DNA from: Oscillospiraceae bacterium
GTDB taxonomy: Bacteria > Bacillota > Clostridia > Oscillospirales > Acutalibacteraceae
Reading direction: 5' to 3'
Length of the DNA stretch: 52,582 nt
Assembly (NCBI GenBank): GCA_015066405.1
Contig: SVOM01000008.1
Location: 1 to 52,582, forward strand
In this document: one piece after another, positions 7,121-15,921 of the stretch
Layout: the number at the start of each line of letters is the position of its first letter
Numbering within the stretch: position 1 is the first letter of the stretch
The notes under the pieces: model-generated
What the model was told of the DNA's origin: nothing
The model's database searches: none
The model's input: only the letters and a program-made list of their open reading frames with translations
Made by a program: the position numbers and the translations under genes

Positions 7121-8386
7121 TTATCGTTTTGATGCTTGATAATTCTTTTCCCAGCCCTCAACAAATGCTTTTTTAACATCGTTCCAGTCAGCTTTGCCTG
7201 CCGAGTAGGAGGCCAAAGCCGAAACTAAATCAGAGCGCCATACATCAACATTTGGGGTAAGTCCAAACACCCAAGCGACATTGTATTTATCGTCATCAAT
7301 CGATTCATCAATTATATTGCTAAGCTTGTTATTAACGGGTTTTGCCTTTTTAAAGGGTGCGGCAAAGCCCATATTTTCAGCAAGAGCCGTTGTGCCTACA
7401 TCACTTGTTACAACCCATTCCAAAAAGTCGAGAGTTGCCATACGGTCGGCCTCGGTTGCATTGATGTTTACTGCCCAATAGTTTTCAGTGCCCGCAGCGA
7501 AGCCCTGCTTTTCATCATCGATGCCCGAATAAATAGGGATGAAGCCTAAATTATCATCGCCTATTGATTTAACATCGGAATAAGCCCAGGTGCCGTTTTG
7601 ATGGAATACTGCTTTTTCGTTTGTAAACTCGGCAGTTGCTTGGTCGTTTGTTACGGCAGTGAGCGTTGCGGGGTCGGTAGCGGAATTTTTAATATACAAA
7701 TCCCAAATGTTTTTAAATGCCGATACATAGGTGCCGACAATTTTTTCGGGTTGTGCAGTTATATTGCCCTCTTTAAACTCATAATAAAGCGGAATGTTTG
7801 CAAGGTGGCCCGAAAAACGCCAGCTTGATGAGGTATCAAGTCCGGGCGAGGTAAATGCCGAAAAACCGAGCTGATTTTTGCGTTTGGTTATATCTTCGGC
7901 CACGGCCTTGAGTTCTTCGTAATTCTCAATATCATCCATCTCGTAGCCCGCTTTTTTGAGCAACTTTTTGTTAACAATAATTCCGTAGCCCTCGTAAACG
8001 TATCCTACACCATATACCTTGCTACCTTTTTTGAGCGCAAACTCATCACTTTTAAGTTGTTTGTAAACCTCGGTGCCCATTAAATCCGAGCAATAGTCTC
8101 CCCAAGATTCAAGCGCTAAAACGCCGCTTATTTGGAAGAGTGTGGGCGCATCCTTTTTGTCGATTTCGGCGGTAAGTGTTTGCTCGTAGGTTCCCGCCGC
8201 CGCAGTTACTACCTTTACTTCAACACCCGTATCTGCAGTATACTTTTTGGCTAATGCTTGCCATGCGGCATCCTGCTCAGGCTTGAAATTAAGGTAATAA
8301 ACCCTGCCCGCTTTTGTTTTACCGCATCCTGCAAAAAGAGTTGCTATTAATAGAAGAGAAATAAAAACCGATAATATTTTTTTCAT
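7121..8386 (-). CDS. Extracellular sugar-binding lipoprotein of the ABC importer
   Basis: I placed the start at ATG 8386, where a GGAGG site and the signal peptide MKKILSVFISLLLIA begin; longer frames add only a non-signal stretch. The lipobox LFAGC puts the lipid-anchored cysteine at residue 21, so the mature protein of about 400 residues is tethered outside the membrane. The body matches family 1 solute-binding proteins for sugars, with the typical WG, GYGIIVNK and NGTWAY regions. It is the first gene of the importer-malQ operon and sets its specificity, inferred to be an alpha-glucan oligosaccharide. Confidence 0.9.
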   Translation of the reverse strand: MKKILSVFISLLLIATLFAGCGKTKAGRVYYLNFKPEQDAAWQALAKKYTADTGVEVKVVTAAAGTYEQTLTAEIDKKDAPTLFQISGVLALESWGDYCSDLMGTEVYKQLKSDEFALKKGSKVYGVGYVYEGYGIIVNKKLLKKAGYEMDDIENYEELKAVAEDITKRKNQLGFSAFTSPGLDTSSSWRFSGHLANIPLYYEFKEGNITAQPEKIVGTYVSAFKNIWDLYIKNSATDPATLTAVTNDQATAEFTNEKAVFHQNGTWAYSDVKSIGDDNLGFIPIYSGIDDEKQGFAAGTENYWAVNINATEADRMATLDFLEWVVTSDVGTTALAENMGFAAPFKKAKPVNNKLSNIIDESIDDDKYNVAWVFGLTPNVDVWRSDLVSALASYSAGKADWNDVKKAFVEGWEKNYQASKR

Positions 8387-8429
8387 ATAGTTTCCTCCAA
8401 TCATTTCACTTCTCACCTATTATTGCCGT

Positions 8430-8452
8430 ATTTTGTTTTAAAAATACAAAAT
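8430..8452. promoter_or_regulatory. Possible operator dyad between the importer operon and thrS
   Basis: ATTTTGT at 8430-8436 and ACAAAAT at 8446-8452 form a perfect dyad with a 9-base AT centre. It lies where the importer promoter should be and 3 bases from the thrS -35 element. It could be a sugar-responsive repressor site, but AT-rich dyads arise by chance. Confidence 0.3.
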
Positions 8453-8454
8453 TA

Positions 8455-8483
8455 TTGACATCGCGCGATTTTTGGTATAATAT
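8455..8483 (+). promoter_or_regulatory. thrS promoter
   Basis: TTGACA at 8455-8460 is followed by TATAAT at 8476-8481 with a 15-base spacer, or TAATAT at 8478-8483 with a 17-base spacer. It lies immediately before the T-box leader. Confidence 0.75.
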
Positions 8484-8486
8484 AAT

Positions 8487-8728
8487 TAAGGAAAAACGAT
8501 GAAAAGGACAGTAGCCTTTACATTTTCTTTTAAGAGAATAACGTGTATGGTGCGAGCGTTAAAGAAAAGTAATGTGTGAAAACCACCTTTGAGTGCTTGG
8601 GGTAGCAACCAAGTCGTATATTCTGCGTTAAAGAATTTTAAGCGGCGTAAATTTTTACGCAATTCGGGTGGAACCGCGGAGTATTTTATCACTTCGTCCC
8701 AGTATTCTGGGACGGAGTTTTTATTTTT
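8487..8728 (+). promoter_or_regulatory. T-box riboswitch, threonine type, controlling thrS
   Basis: The leader holds a long Stem I region with AGTA near 8510, an AGAGA element and a GGTGCGAG distal-loop element. A candidate ACC (threonine) specifier lies at 8582-8584 followed by A. The T-box core AATTCGGGTGGAACCGCGG lies at 8661-8679. A terminator stem CGTCCC/GGGACG at 8695-8714 with a T tail follows. Uncharged tRNA-Thr binding stabilises the antiterminator and lets thrS be transcribed. The downstream gene is thrS, which fits the codon. Confidence 0.93.
8693..8728 (+). terminator. T-box regulated terminator
   Basis: TTCGTCCC/GGGACGGAG stem with a short loop and T-rich tail directly before the thrS ribosome binding site; alternative to the antiterminator formed by the T-box core. 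Confidence 0.85.
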
Positions 8729-8743
8729 TAAGGAGAAGATAAT

Positions 8744-10687
8744 ATGATTAATGTTATTTTTAACGGAAACGAAAAACAGTTTGAAGAAAATATGAGTGTG
8801 TTTGATGCTGTTAAATCACTTGGCGGCGGTATGTATAAAACCGCTTGTGCGGCAGTGATTAATGGCGAAAACAAAGATTTGCGAACTGTTTTAAATGATG
8901 GCGATAACGTGCAAATTTTAACCTTTGAGGATGAGTATGGTCGTTGGACCTTCCGCCACACCGCATCGCATATATTGGCGCAAGCCGTAAAGCGCCTTTA
9001 TCCGAGTGTAAAGCTTGCTATCGGCCCCGCAGTAGACGACGGTTTTTACTACGATATCGATACCGATATAAAATTCACCCCCGATGACCTTACAAAAATC
9101 GAGGATGAAATGAAAAAAATCGTTAAAGAGGACATAAAACTCGAAAAAAGCGTGATGGCTCGTGCGGATGCTATAGCGTTATTTAAGGAAAAAGGCGAAG
9201 ATTATAAGGTAGAGCTTATTGAAGATTTACCGGAGAATGCCGAAATTTCTATCTATTCACAAGGCGAGTTTGTTGACCTTTGTGCAGGCGCACATTTAAT
9301 GTCAACAGGCGCTGTAAAGGCGTTCAAACTCACCAGTGCCACGGGTGCTTATTGGCGCGGTAACTCTAATAATAAAATGCTTTGCCGTATTTATGGTACT
9401 GCATATCCTAAAGCCGCCGCGCTCGAAGAACGCCTACATGAGATAGAAGAAGCCAAAAAACGCGACCACAATAAATTGGGCCGCGAGTTAGAGCTTTTTA
9501 CCACCTGTGATTTTATCGGTCAAGGTTTGCCGATACTCTTACCAAAGGGTGCTAAAATTATTCAGCTTTTGCAACGTTTTGTAGAGGATGAAGAGGCACG
9601 CCGCGGTTGGCAATTAACCAAAACGCCGCTTATGGCAAAGAGCGACCTTTATAAAATTTCGGGACACTGGGACCATTATTTAGACGGTATGTTTGTAATG
9701 GGCGACCCAACGGATGACAGCAAAGAATGTTTTGCCCTTCGTCCTATGACCTGCCCGTTCCAATATCAAGCATATCTAAACCGCCCGCGCTCGTATAGAG
9801 ATTTACCGCTAAGATACGATGAAACCTCAACCCTTTTCAGAAATGAGGACAGCGGCGAAATGCACGGACTGATTCGCGTTCGCCAGTTTACAATTTCCGA
9901 GGGCCACTTAATGTGCACCCCCGAACAGTTGGAGGATGAGTTTAAAGCTTGTCTTGAACTTACAACCTTTATGCTTAAAACCCTCGGGCTTTATGAGGAT
10001 GTATCATACCGCTTCTCACAGTGGGACCCCGATGATAAGGAAAAATATATCGGCACAGTAGAGCAATGGGATGAAGCACAGGGTGTTATGGCAAAGATTC
10101 TCGACCACCTCGAAATTCCCTACAAAATCGGCGTTGGCGAGGCAGCCTTCTACGGACCGAAGCTTGATATTCAAATCAAGAACGTTCACGGCAAGGAAGA
10201 TACCCTCATTACCATCCAAATCGACCAGATGCTTGCCGAAAAATTCGGTATGGAATATACCGACCGCGATGGCGTGAAGAAAAACCCCTACATCATCCAC
10301 CGCACGTCTATCGGTTGCTATGAAAGAACCCTCGCTTTGCTCATTGAAAAATACGCAGGTGCTTTCCCCGTGTGGCTCGCTCCCGTGCAGGTTAACATCC
10401 TGCCCATTGCCGACCGCCACCTTGACTATGCGTATGACGTTAAAAAGAAACTTGAAAGTCTCGGTATGCGTATAGAGCTTGATGACAGAAACGAGAAAAT
10501 CGGTTATAAAATACGCGAATCACGCTTAAATAAAATTCCGTATATGCTGATCATCGGCGATAATGAGGTAGAAAACGGAACGCTGTCGGTTCGCCGCCGC
10601 GGCGAAAACGGCGACCTTGGCAGTATGACACTTGATGAGTATATTGCCAAAGTACAAGAAGAAATTGACTCGAAGGTTATATGGTAA
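8744..10687 (+). CDS. thrS: Threonyl-tRNA synthetase
   Basis: The 647-residue protein has the full bacterial ThrRS layout: an N-terminal TGS domain (about 1-62), the editing domain with HxxxH (HTASH) and the CAGAH segment, and a class II catalytic core with RPMTCPFQYQ supplying the zinc cysteine. The motif 2 Arg lies in the FRNEDSGEMHG region, and a C-terminal anticodon-binding domain starts near VQVNILP. It charges tRNA-Thr in the cytosol and edits mischarged serine. AAGGAG precedes the ATG. It is transcribed alone and controlled by the threonine T-box leader. Confidence 0.98.
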   Translation: MINVIFNGNEKQFEENMSVFDAVKSLGGGMYKTACAAVINGENKDLRTVLNDGDNVQILTFEDEYGRWTFRHTASHILAQAVKRLYPSVKLAIGPAVDDGFYYDIDTDIKFTPDDLTKIEDEMKKIVKEDIKLEKSVMARADAIALFKEKGEDYKVELIEDLPENAEISIYSQGEFVDLCAGAHLMSTGAVKAFKLTSATGAYWRGNSNNKMLCRIYGTAYPKAAALEERLHEIEEAKKRDHNKLGRELELFTTCDFIGQGLPILLPKGAKIIQLLQRFVEDEEARRGWQLTKTPLMAKSDLYKISGHWDHYLDGMFVMGDPTDDSKECFALRPMTCPFQYQAYLNRPRSYRDLPLRYDETSTLFRNEDSGEMHGLIRVRQFTISEGHLMCTPEQLEDEFKACLELTTFMLKTLGLYEDVSYRFSQWDPDDKEKYIGTVEQWDEAQGVMAKILDHLEIPYKIGVGEAAFYGPKLDIQIKNVHGKEDTLITIQIDQMLAEKFGMEYTDRDGVKKNPYIIHRTSIGCYERTLALLIEKYAGAFPVWLAPVQVNILPIADRHLDYAYDVKKKLESLGMRIELDDRNEKIGYKIRESRLNKIPYMLIIGDNEVENGTLSVRRRGENGDLGSMTLDEYIAKVQEEIDSKVIW

Positions 10688-10728
10688 AAAAAGAAAGTCG
10701 ACTATTTAGTCGACTTTCTTTTTTTTAA
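10686..10728. terminator. Bidirectional terminator between thrS and the small membrane protein gene
   Basis: AAAAGAAAGTCGAC and GTCGACTTTCTTTT pair perfectly around TATTTA, with A and T runs on both sides. The stop codon of the minus-strand gene lies at the junction of stem and loop. Confidence 0.88.
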
Positions 10729-10914
10729 TATGATTAAAAGCACCAATATAACAACTACCCCTGCCGCTGCGGCTATTATGTAATACGCTGTGTAGTCCTT
10801 TCCCGGTTTTGTTTCAAAAACGGGGTTTTTAATTTCGTTGCTTTCGGTGGCACACACAAGTGGGCAAAACACAAATAAAGCGCAAAGAAGAATACATAAA
10901 AACCTTTTAATCAT
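10702..10914 (-). CDS. Small exported membrane protein, unknown function
   Basis: The 70-residue product starts at ATG 10914, preceded by GGAAAGGG five bases upstream. An upstream in-frame start at 10929 lacks such a site. It has an N-terminal signal peptide (MIKRFLCILLCALFVFCPLVCA), a short polar extracellular part of about 25 residues with KPGKDYTAYY, a second hydrophobic helix and a basic KKRKSTK tail. The layout is that of a small single-pass protein. Its start overlaps the end of the MATE gene by 8 bases, so the two are probably coupled. I do not recognise the family. Confidence 0.65.
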   Translation of the reverse strand: MIKRFLCILLCALFVFCPLVCATESNEIKNPVFETKPGKDYTAYYIIAAAAGVVVILVLLIILKKRKSTK

Positions 10915-12316
10915 CTTTTCCCTTTCCAATTATGTTATTTATCCATACGCCCTTTTTGATAAGTATAAAGCCCGCAATACATTTTAAAAATTCAATGGCT
11001 TGAACTGTGAAATAAAGCGGTACTATCGGCATAGACGTATAGTTTGCAAGTATAAATGCAGTGGGCACACAAATGCCCCAAGTAAATGCACTGTCAAATA
11101 CAAAGGTGATTCCCGTTTTACCGCCCGAGCGGATGGTAAAATAACAGGCGTGTGCAAAGGCATAAATCGGCATAAAGACCGCAAAAATCAGCAAGAATTT
11201 TGTCGCCAACACTCGCACCTCGGGCTCAGTTTTATAAATAAAGGGAATGGCATAGGAAAACGCCGCCATTATGCCGCCGATTACCACGCACGATGTAACC
11301 GTTAAGGCAATTAAACGCCAAACGGTTTGCTTGGCCCTTTCTATCTCGTTTGCGCCGAGATACTGCCCCACCATAATTGCAATGGCATTGCCCATTGATA
11401 TAAACACAACGTTAAAAAGGTTGTTTACGTTAGATGCAATATTTGCCGCAGCTACAACCTGCAAACCCCTTACCGAGTAGCACTGCAAAAGTATCGCCAT
11501 ACCTGCCGACCACAAAAACTCATTAACGAGCAGTGGCGTGCCCCTTTTGAAAACATCCTTTGCAAGTGATTTTGGAATATATATACTTTTGTAAATTCCG
11601 TTTATAAATGTAAACTCTTTTTTGCGTTTATGCGTTGCTATAACTATTATTATAAGCTCGACAAATCTCGACATTACCGTAGCCACCGCCGCACCCACAA
11701 CGCCAAGTCGCGGGAAGCCGAGTTTACCGAAAATCAGCAACCAGTTAAATGCAAGATTCACTAAAATTGCCGCAACACTCGATAACATAGGCAGCTTTGT
11801 TTCGCCAAGCTCTCTTAGTGTGCTTGAATACACTTGGGAGAGTGCAAACGGCAAAAGACCTATAAGCATTATTTTTAAATAGTTTTCGGCGTGGGAAACG
11901 GTTATATTTGCAACTTCGGGGGCTGTATCTGACGCTAAATAAACACCTATAAGCTGCCGCGAAAAGCCAAAAAACACTATAAGCGCCAAGCAAAACATAG
12001 CGGCGGCGATTATTAGCTTTATCCTAAAGCAATGGCGCACACCATCATCATCTTTAGCACCTGCAAACTGGGTTGAGAATATACCCGCGCCCGAAAGTCC
12101 GCCGAAAATACACAAATTATAAACAAACAAAAGCTGGTTAACTATCGCTACTGCCGACATTTCCAGCGTGCCGACTCTACCCACCATAACGTTATCAAGC
12201 AAGCTCACAACATTGGTTATGGTGTTTTGTATAATTATCGGCAAAACAATGGTTATAACACGGCGGTAAAACGCACTGTCGCCTATTAAATTATTTTTTA
12301 AACTGCTTTTTATCAT
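10907..12316 (-). CDS. MATE family multidrug/cation exporter
   Basis: The 469-residue membrane protein has about twelve hydrophobic segments in two related halves. The N-terminal half contains LLDNVMVGRVGTLEMSAVAI, a MATE hallmark, and the second half repeats the pattern near NLFNVVFISMGNAIAIMVGQ. The family extrudes drugs or metabolites in exchange for sodium or protons. The gene starts 9 bases after the tex stop and overlaps the following small membrane protein gene. The transported compound is not evident. Confidence 0.93.
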   Translation of the reverse strand: MIKSSLKNNLIGDSAFYRRVITIVLPIIIQNTITNVVSLLDNVMVGRVGTLEMSAVAIVNQLLFVYNLCIFGGLSGAGIFSTQFAGAKDDDGVRHCFRIKLIIAAAMFCLALIVFFGFSRQLIGVYLASDTAPEVANITVSHAENYLKIMLIGLLPFALSQVYSSTLRELGETKLPMLSSVAAILVNLAFNWLLIFGKLGFPRLGVVGAAVATVMSRFVELIIIVIATHKRKKEFTFINGIYKSIYIPKSLAKDVFKRGTPLLVNEFLWSAGMAILLQCYSVRGLQVVAAANIASNVNNLFNVVFISMGNAIAIMVGQYLGANEIERAKQTVWRLIALTVTSCVVIGGIMAAFSYAIPFIYKTEPEVRVLATKFLLIFAVFMPIYAFAHACYFTIRSGGKTGITFVFDSAFTWGICVPTAFILANYTSMPIVPLYFTVQAIEFLKCIAGFILIKKGVWINNIIGKGKDD

Positions 12317-12325
12317 CTTAAATAC

Positions 12326-14479
12326 TTAGTTAATACCTTTCATTGTAAGCGAAATTCTGTTTTTGGCGGTGTCTACACCTATTACCTTTACCTTAACAAC
12401 ATCGCCGACCGATAGCACTTCGCCCGGGTGGCGAATAAATTTATCGCAAATCTGCGATATGTGCACAAGCCCATCTTGATGGACACCGATATCTATAAAT
12501 GCGCCGAAATCTATAACATTTCGCACAGTACCTTTTAGCTCCATACCAACCTTCAAGTCCTCTAAACTCATAACATCGGTGCGAAGAAGCGGCGGTGGTA
12601 ACTCTTCCCTCGGGTCGCGACCGGGTTTTGCAAGCTCTTTAGCAATATCAAGCAAGGTTGGTACACCAATACCTATTTTTTGAGCCAAAATCTCGGCGCC
12701 CACCTTTTCGATATGCACGTCCAATTCCCCAATATTACGGTTTTTAACATCATCCAGCGTATAACCGAATTGGTTAAGCAGCTTAGTTGCCGCCGCGTAA
12801 GACTCGGGATGAACACCCGTATTATCAAGCGGGTTTTTGGCGTTTGCAATACGCAAAAAGCCCGCGCATTGCTCGTACGCTTTTGGTCCTAATTTTGATA
12901 CCTTTTTAAGCTCATTAATCGCTTCAAAGCTTCCGTTTTCTTCTCTGTAAGCCACAATGTTTTTACAAACAGTGGCGGACAGTCCCGCTATATGCGATAA
13001 AAGCGCGGCTGATGCACTGTTAAGGTCGGCACCAACATTATTAACACACGCTTCAACAACGCCGTCAAGTGCCTCTTCGAGCTCTTTTTTGGGCATATCG
13101 TGCTGATATTGGCCAACACCTATTGCCTTCGGCTCAATTTTTACAAGCTCAGCCAATGGGTCTTGCAAACGGCGGGCTATTGATACGGCACTTCTCAGTG
13201 TCAAATCAAAATCGGGCATTTCGGCGGCGGCAAGGGGCGATGCCGAATACACACTCGCTCCCGCCTCGTTTACCACCATATAAGATATTTTTTTATCGAG
13301 TTTACTGATAACCTCAACTGTAAACATCTCGGTTTCTTTAGATGCGGTGCCGTTGCCGATAGCGATTATATCTACGTTATGTTTCTTTATTAAATCGGTT
13401 AAAACCGCCTTTGATTTTTCTATTTGCGTTTCGGAATGTGTGGGGTAAATAACGGCGGTATCAAGTACTTTGCCGTTGCCGTCAACCACAGCCACCTTAC
13501 AGCCTGTACGATACCCTGGGTCAAGACCAATTGTTACCTTGTTCTTTATAGGTGGCTGCATAAGTAACTGGCGTAAATTCACGCCAAAAACCTTAATAGC
13601 GGCAGTAGAGGCGGTGTCTGTAAGCTCATTTCTTATTTCCCTTTCAATTGATGGGAAAACAAGGCGGGTGTATGCATCAAGGCAAGCGTTTTTAACACAC
13701 TCGGCGCAGTCGTTATCGCCTTTGACAAAAAGGGAGAAAATCACATTCATCGGCTTATCGTTTTCGATTTCAATGCCGACCTTCAAAAACTCTTCCTTTT
13801 CGCCGCGGTTAATGGCAAGCACGCGGTGTCCCGCAACGCGCGTTATCGGCTCGCGGTAGGTATAATACATTTCGTATACGCTTATCGGTGCATCCTTTGC
13901 GGCAGTAGAACACAAAAAGCCGTTTAAACGAATAATGTTTCGAACACGGCGGCGAACGTCAGCGTTATCAGATACATTTTCGGCTATTATGTCCATAGCG
14001 CCCGCGATTGCATCCTCCGCTGTATTAACGCCCTTTTCGGCATCGATATACTGTGAGGCCACGGCGGTTAAGTCAAATTCTCCGTTTTGATTCTCAAGAA
14101 TTTCATTTGCCAACGGTTCAAGACCTTTTTCCTTAGCTACCGATGCCCTTGTTTTGCGTTTTGGCCTGAACGGGCGGTAGATGTCCTCAATCTCGGCAAG
14201 CACAGTGGCTTTATCGAGCGCGGCTAAAATTTCATCAGTCATATTGCCTTGCTCGGTTATAAGATTTTTTACCTCCTCGCGCCGCTCGTCAAGTCCACGA
14301 AGATACTTAAGTCTATCCGAAATTTCACGGATTTTTTGGTCATCCATAGTTCCGTGCATTTCTTTTCTGTACCGTGCGATAAAGGGAATTGTGTTGCCTT
14401 CATCCAGCAAATCTATAATATTTTTTATATAAATTTCCTTAGTGCCGAACTGCTCGGCTATTTGTTTTGCGTAATCCAT
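12326..14479 (-). CDS. tex: Tex-family S1 RNA-binding protein
   Basis: This 717-residue protein has the standard Tex order: an N-terminal helical part with IPFIARYRKE and IYRPFRPKRKTRA, a YqgF/RNase-H-like domain beginning near TIGLDPGYRTGCK, helix-hairpin-helix repeats around LKKVSKLGPKAYEQCAGFLR, and a C-terminal S1 domain with GAFIDIGVHQDGLVHIS. Tex binds nucleic acid and transcription complexes and influences gene expression and stress responses. Its ATG is preceded by CGGAGTG. It leads an operon with the MATE exporter and a small membrane protein. Confidence 0.95.
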   Translation of the reverse strand: MDYAKQIAEQFGTKEIYIKNIIDLLDEGNTIPFIARYRKEMHGTMDDQKIREISDRLKYLRGLDERREEVKNLITEQGNMTDEILAALDKATVLAEIEDIYRPFRPKRKTRASVAKEKGLEPLANEILENQNGEFDLTAVASQYIDAEKGVNTAEDAIAGAMDIIAENVSDNADVRRRVRNIIRLNGFLCSTAAKDAPISVYEMYYTYREPITRVAGHRVLAINRGEKEEFLKVGIEIENDKPMNVIFSLFVKGDNDCAECVKNACLDAYTRLVFPSIEREIRNELTDTASTAAIKVFGVNLRQLLMQPPIKNKVTIGLDPGYRTGCKVAVVDGNGKVLDTAVIYPTHSETQIEKSKAVLTDLIKKHNVDIIAIGNGTASKETEMFTVEVISKLDKKISYMVVNEAGASVYSASPLAAAEMPDFDLTLRSAVSIARRLQDPLAELVKIEPKAIGVGQYQHDMPKKELEEALDGVVEACVNNVGADLNSASAALLSHIAGLSATVCKNIVAYREENGSFEAINELKKVSKLGPKAYEQCAGFLRIANAKNPLDNTGVHPESYAAATKLLNQFGYTLDDVKNRNIGELDVHIEKVGAEILAQKIGIGVPTLLDIAKELAKPGRDPREELPPPLLRTDVMSLEDLKVGMELKGTVRNVIDFGAFIDIGVHQDGLVHISQICDKFIRHPGEVLSVGDVVKVKVIGVDTAKNRISLTMKGIN

Positions 14480-14530
14480 AATACACTCCGTTTTTTTGAA
14501 CTTTTTTGCCTATTTATGTTACCATATTTT

Positions 14531-14559
14531 TTGACATCATACAAGTAATATGCTATAAT
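14531..14559 (+). promoter_or_regulatory. Consensus promoter of the lipoprotein gene
   Basis: TTGACA at 14531-14536 and TATAAT at 14554-14559 with an ideal 17-base spacer; the ribosome binding site AAGGAGGTG follows. Confidence 0.88.
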
Positions 14560-14590
14560 TATTGTAGAAATTTTAGAAGGAGGTGCCGTT

Positions 14591-14995
14591 ATGAAAAATA
14601 AACAATTTGCTATCGTATCCGTTCTTTTGGTTTTGCTGCTATTGCTCACAGCCTGCGGCACTTCTGAAAAAACCGAATATGACCTTTTGGAGATAACCGA
14701 AATCAGCGGAGAACCCGAACAGATTTTTGATAAGGTATTAACTACCGAAGAAATTCAGAACTTGGGTGCTGAACAATCAAAGCGTGCTGACCTGCTAAAA
14801 AACCACAAAACCGAATTGGAAATCCGTGAACGCATTTTTGAAAAGGGTGATAAATTCACAGACCAAGAATGTATTCTCGGCTTAATCGATGGAGAAATTT
14901 GTGCAGTTTATGTTTTGCACGTTGATGGCTCTCGGGAACAACCTGATGGTACAACAATTACAGGATGCATTTTAAAGACAGTCCTTGTAAAATAA
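14591..14995 (+). CDS. Small putative lipoprotein, unknown function
   Basis: The 134-residue product has a signal peptide rich in leucine and the lipobox LLTAC, which places the anchored cysteine near residue 22. The mature part is acidic, with no repeats and no domain that I recognise. The strong AAGGAGGTG site and a perfect consensus promoter suggest substantial expression. The gene precedes the VanY-like carboxypeptidase on the same strand, but that gene has its own promoter overlapping this gene's end. A role at the cell surface is inferred from the lipobox only. Confidence 0.75.
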   Translation: MKNKQFAIVSVLLVLLLLLTACGTSEKTEYDLLEITEISGEPEQIFDKVLTTEEIQNLGAEQSKRADLLKNHKTELEIRERIFEKGDKFTDQECILGLIDGEICAVYVLHVDGSREQPDGTTITGCILKTVLVK

Positions 14996-15013
14996 AAAAT
15001 ATTATTGTATAAT
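14985..15013 (+). promoter_or_regulatory. Promoter of the VanY-like gene
   Basis: TTGTAA at 14985-14990 and TATAAT at 15008-15013, 17 bases apart; the -35 element overlaps the last codons of the lipoprotein gene. Confidence 0.65.
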
Positions 15014-15030
15014 TTTTGACGGTGATATAA

Positions 15031-15921
15031 ATGGAAACGAGATACAAAAAAAGAAAAAGACAAAAAAATTATGGCTCGGTTATTATTGCGCTTTTTTTGG
15101 TTGCAGTTATAGCCCTTAGCATTGTGCTGATAAAGGGTTGTAGTGAGGAAAAACCGAACAATGATACACCGCCCGTATCTAACCCGTCTTCTTCGGGGGA
15201 GAATTCATCGGTACCGAGTGTGCCAGAGCAATCCTATGAAGAACGCGTGGGCAAGGAATACGATATTGATATAGAGCCATATTTACAGTATATAGAGCCC
15301 ACCGAAAAATACGAATATGTATTTCTTGTAAACCCGACACATACGCTGTCGAGCGACTACGAGCCCGCCGATTTAATCGACTGCGGACACACGCGAGATG
15401 ACGGCCGAGCAACACAAAAAATGCGAGAGACGGCCGCAAAATCTTTACAGGCATTTCTGAGCGAGGGCGCTAAAAACGGCGTTCGTGATGTAACTGTTAC
15501 GAGTGCTTACCGCTCATATTCTTATCAAAATTATCTTTTTAATCTATACTGTGAACAACATCAGCACAAATTTGCCACACGTGAAGAGTGCGAAAAGTAC
15601 GTTTTAACATTCTCAACAAAACCTGGTACGAGCGAGCACCAATCGGGGCTTTGCTGTGATATGCACAACATCCCTGCGGCAGACGTTTCCTTTGCCGAAA
15701 AGCCCGAAGCCAAGTGGCTTGCCGAAAACTGCTACCGCTTCGGTTTTATTCTCCGCTACCCCGCGGATAAAAAGGATGTTACAGGCATTATTTACGAGCC
15801 GTGGCACTTCCGCTTTGTCGGTAGAGACGCCGCAACCGAAATGCACGAGCTCGGGCTTTGCCTCGAAGAATATATTGAGCTTAAGCAAGCCGAAATTTCA
15901 AAGGTTACGCCTAACAAGTAA
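15031..15921 (+). CDS. D-alanyl-D-alanine carboxypeptidase, VanY/M15B type
   Basis: The 296-residue protein has one N-terminal membrane anchor (about residues 15-36), a Ser/Pro-rich linker and a catalytic M15B domain outside the cell. Zinc-site motifs are clear: SAYRSYSYQ, SEHQSGLCCD with His203 and Asp210, and EPWHFR with Glu256 and His259. It removes the terminal D-Ala of peptidoglycan stem peptides. As a lone chromosomal copy without vancomycin-resistance genes nearby it is more likely a wall-maturation enzyme than a resistance determinant. Its last 11 bases overlap the end of the convergent dipeptidase gene. Confidence 0.92.
   Translation: METRYKKRKRQKNYGSVIIALFLVAVIALSIVLIKGCSEEKPNNDTPPVSNPSSSGENSSVPSVPEQSYEERVGKEYDIDIEPYLQYIEPTEKYEYVFLVNPTHTLSSDYEPADLIDCGHTRDDGRATQKMRETAAKSLQAFLSEGAKNGVRDVTVTSAYRSYSYQNYLFNLYCEQHQHKFATREECEKYVLTFSTKPGTSEHQSGLCCDMHNIPAADVSFAEKPEAKWLAENCYRFGFILRYPADKKDVTGIIYEPWHFRFVGRDAATEMHELGLCLEEYIELKQAEISKVTPNK

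Noticed and set aside
8486-8692. Minus-strand frame of 68 codons before thrS
   Set aside because: It is exactly covered by the T-box leader, which explains the sequence.
15031-15921. VanY-like gene as vancomycin resistance
   Set aside because: No vanH, vanA/B, vanX or vanRS genes adjoin; a housekeeping carboxypeptidase is the simpler reading.
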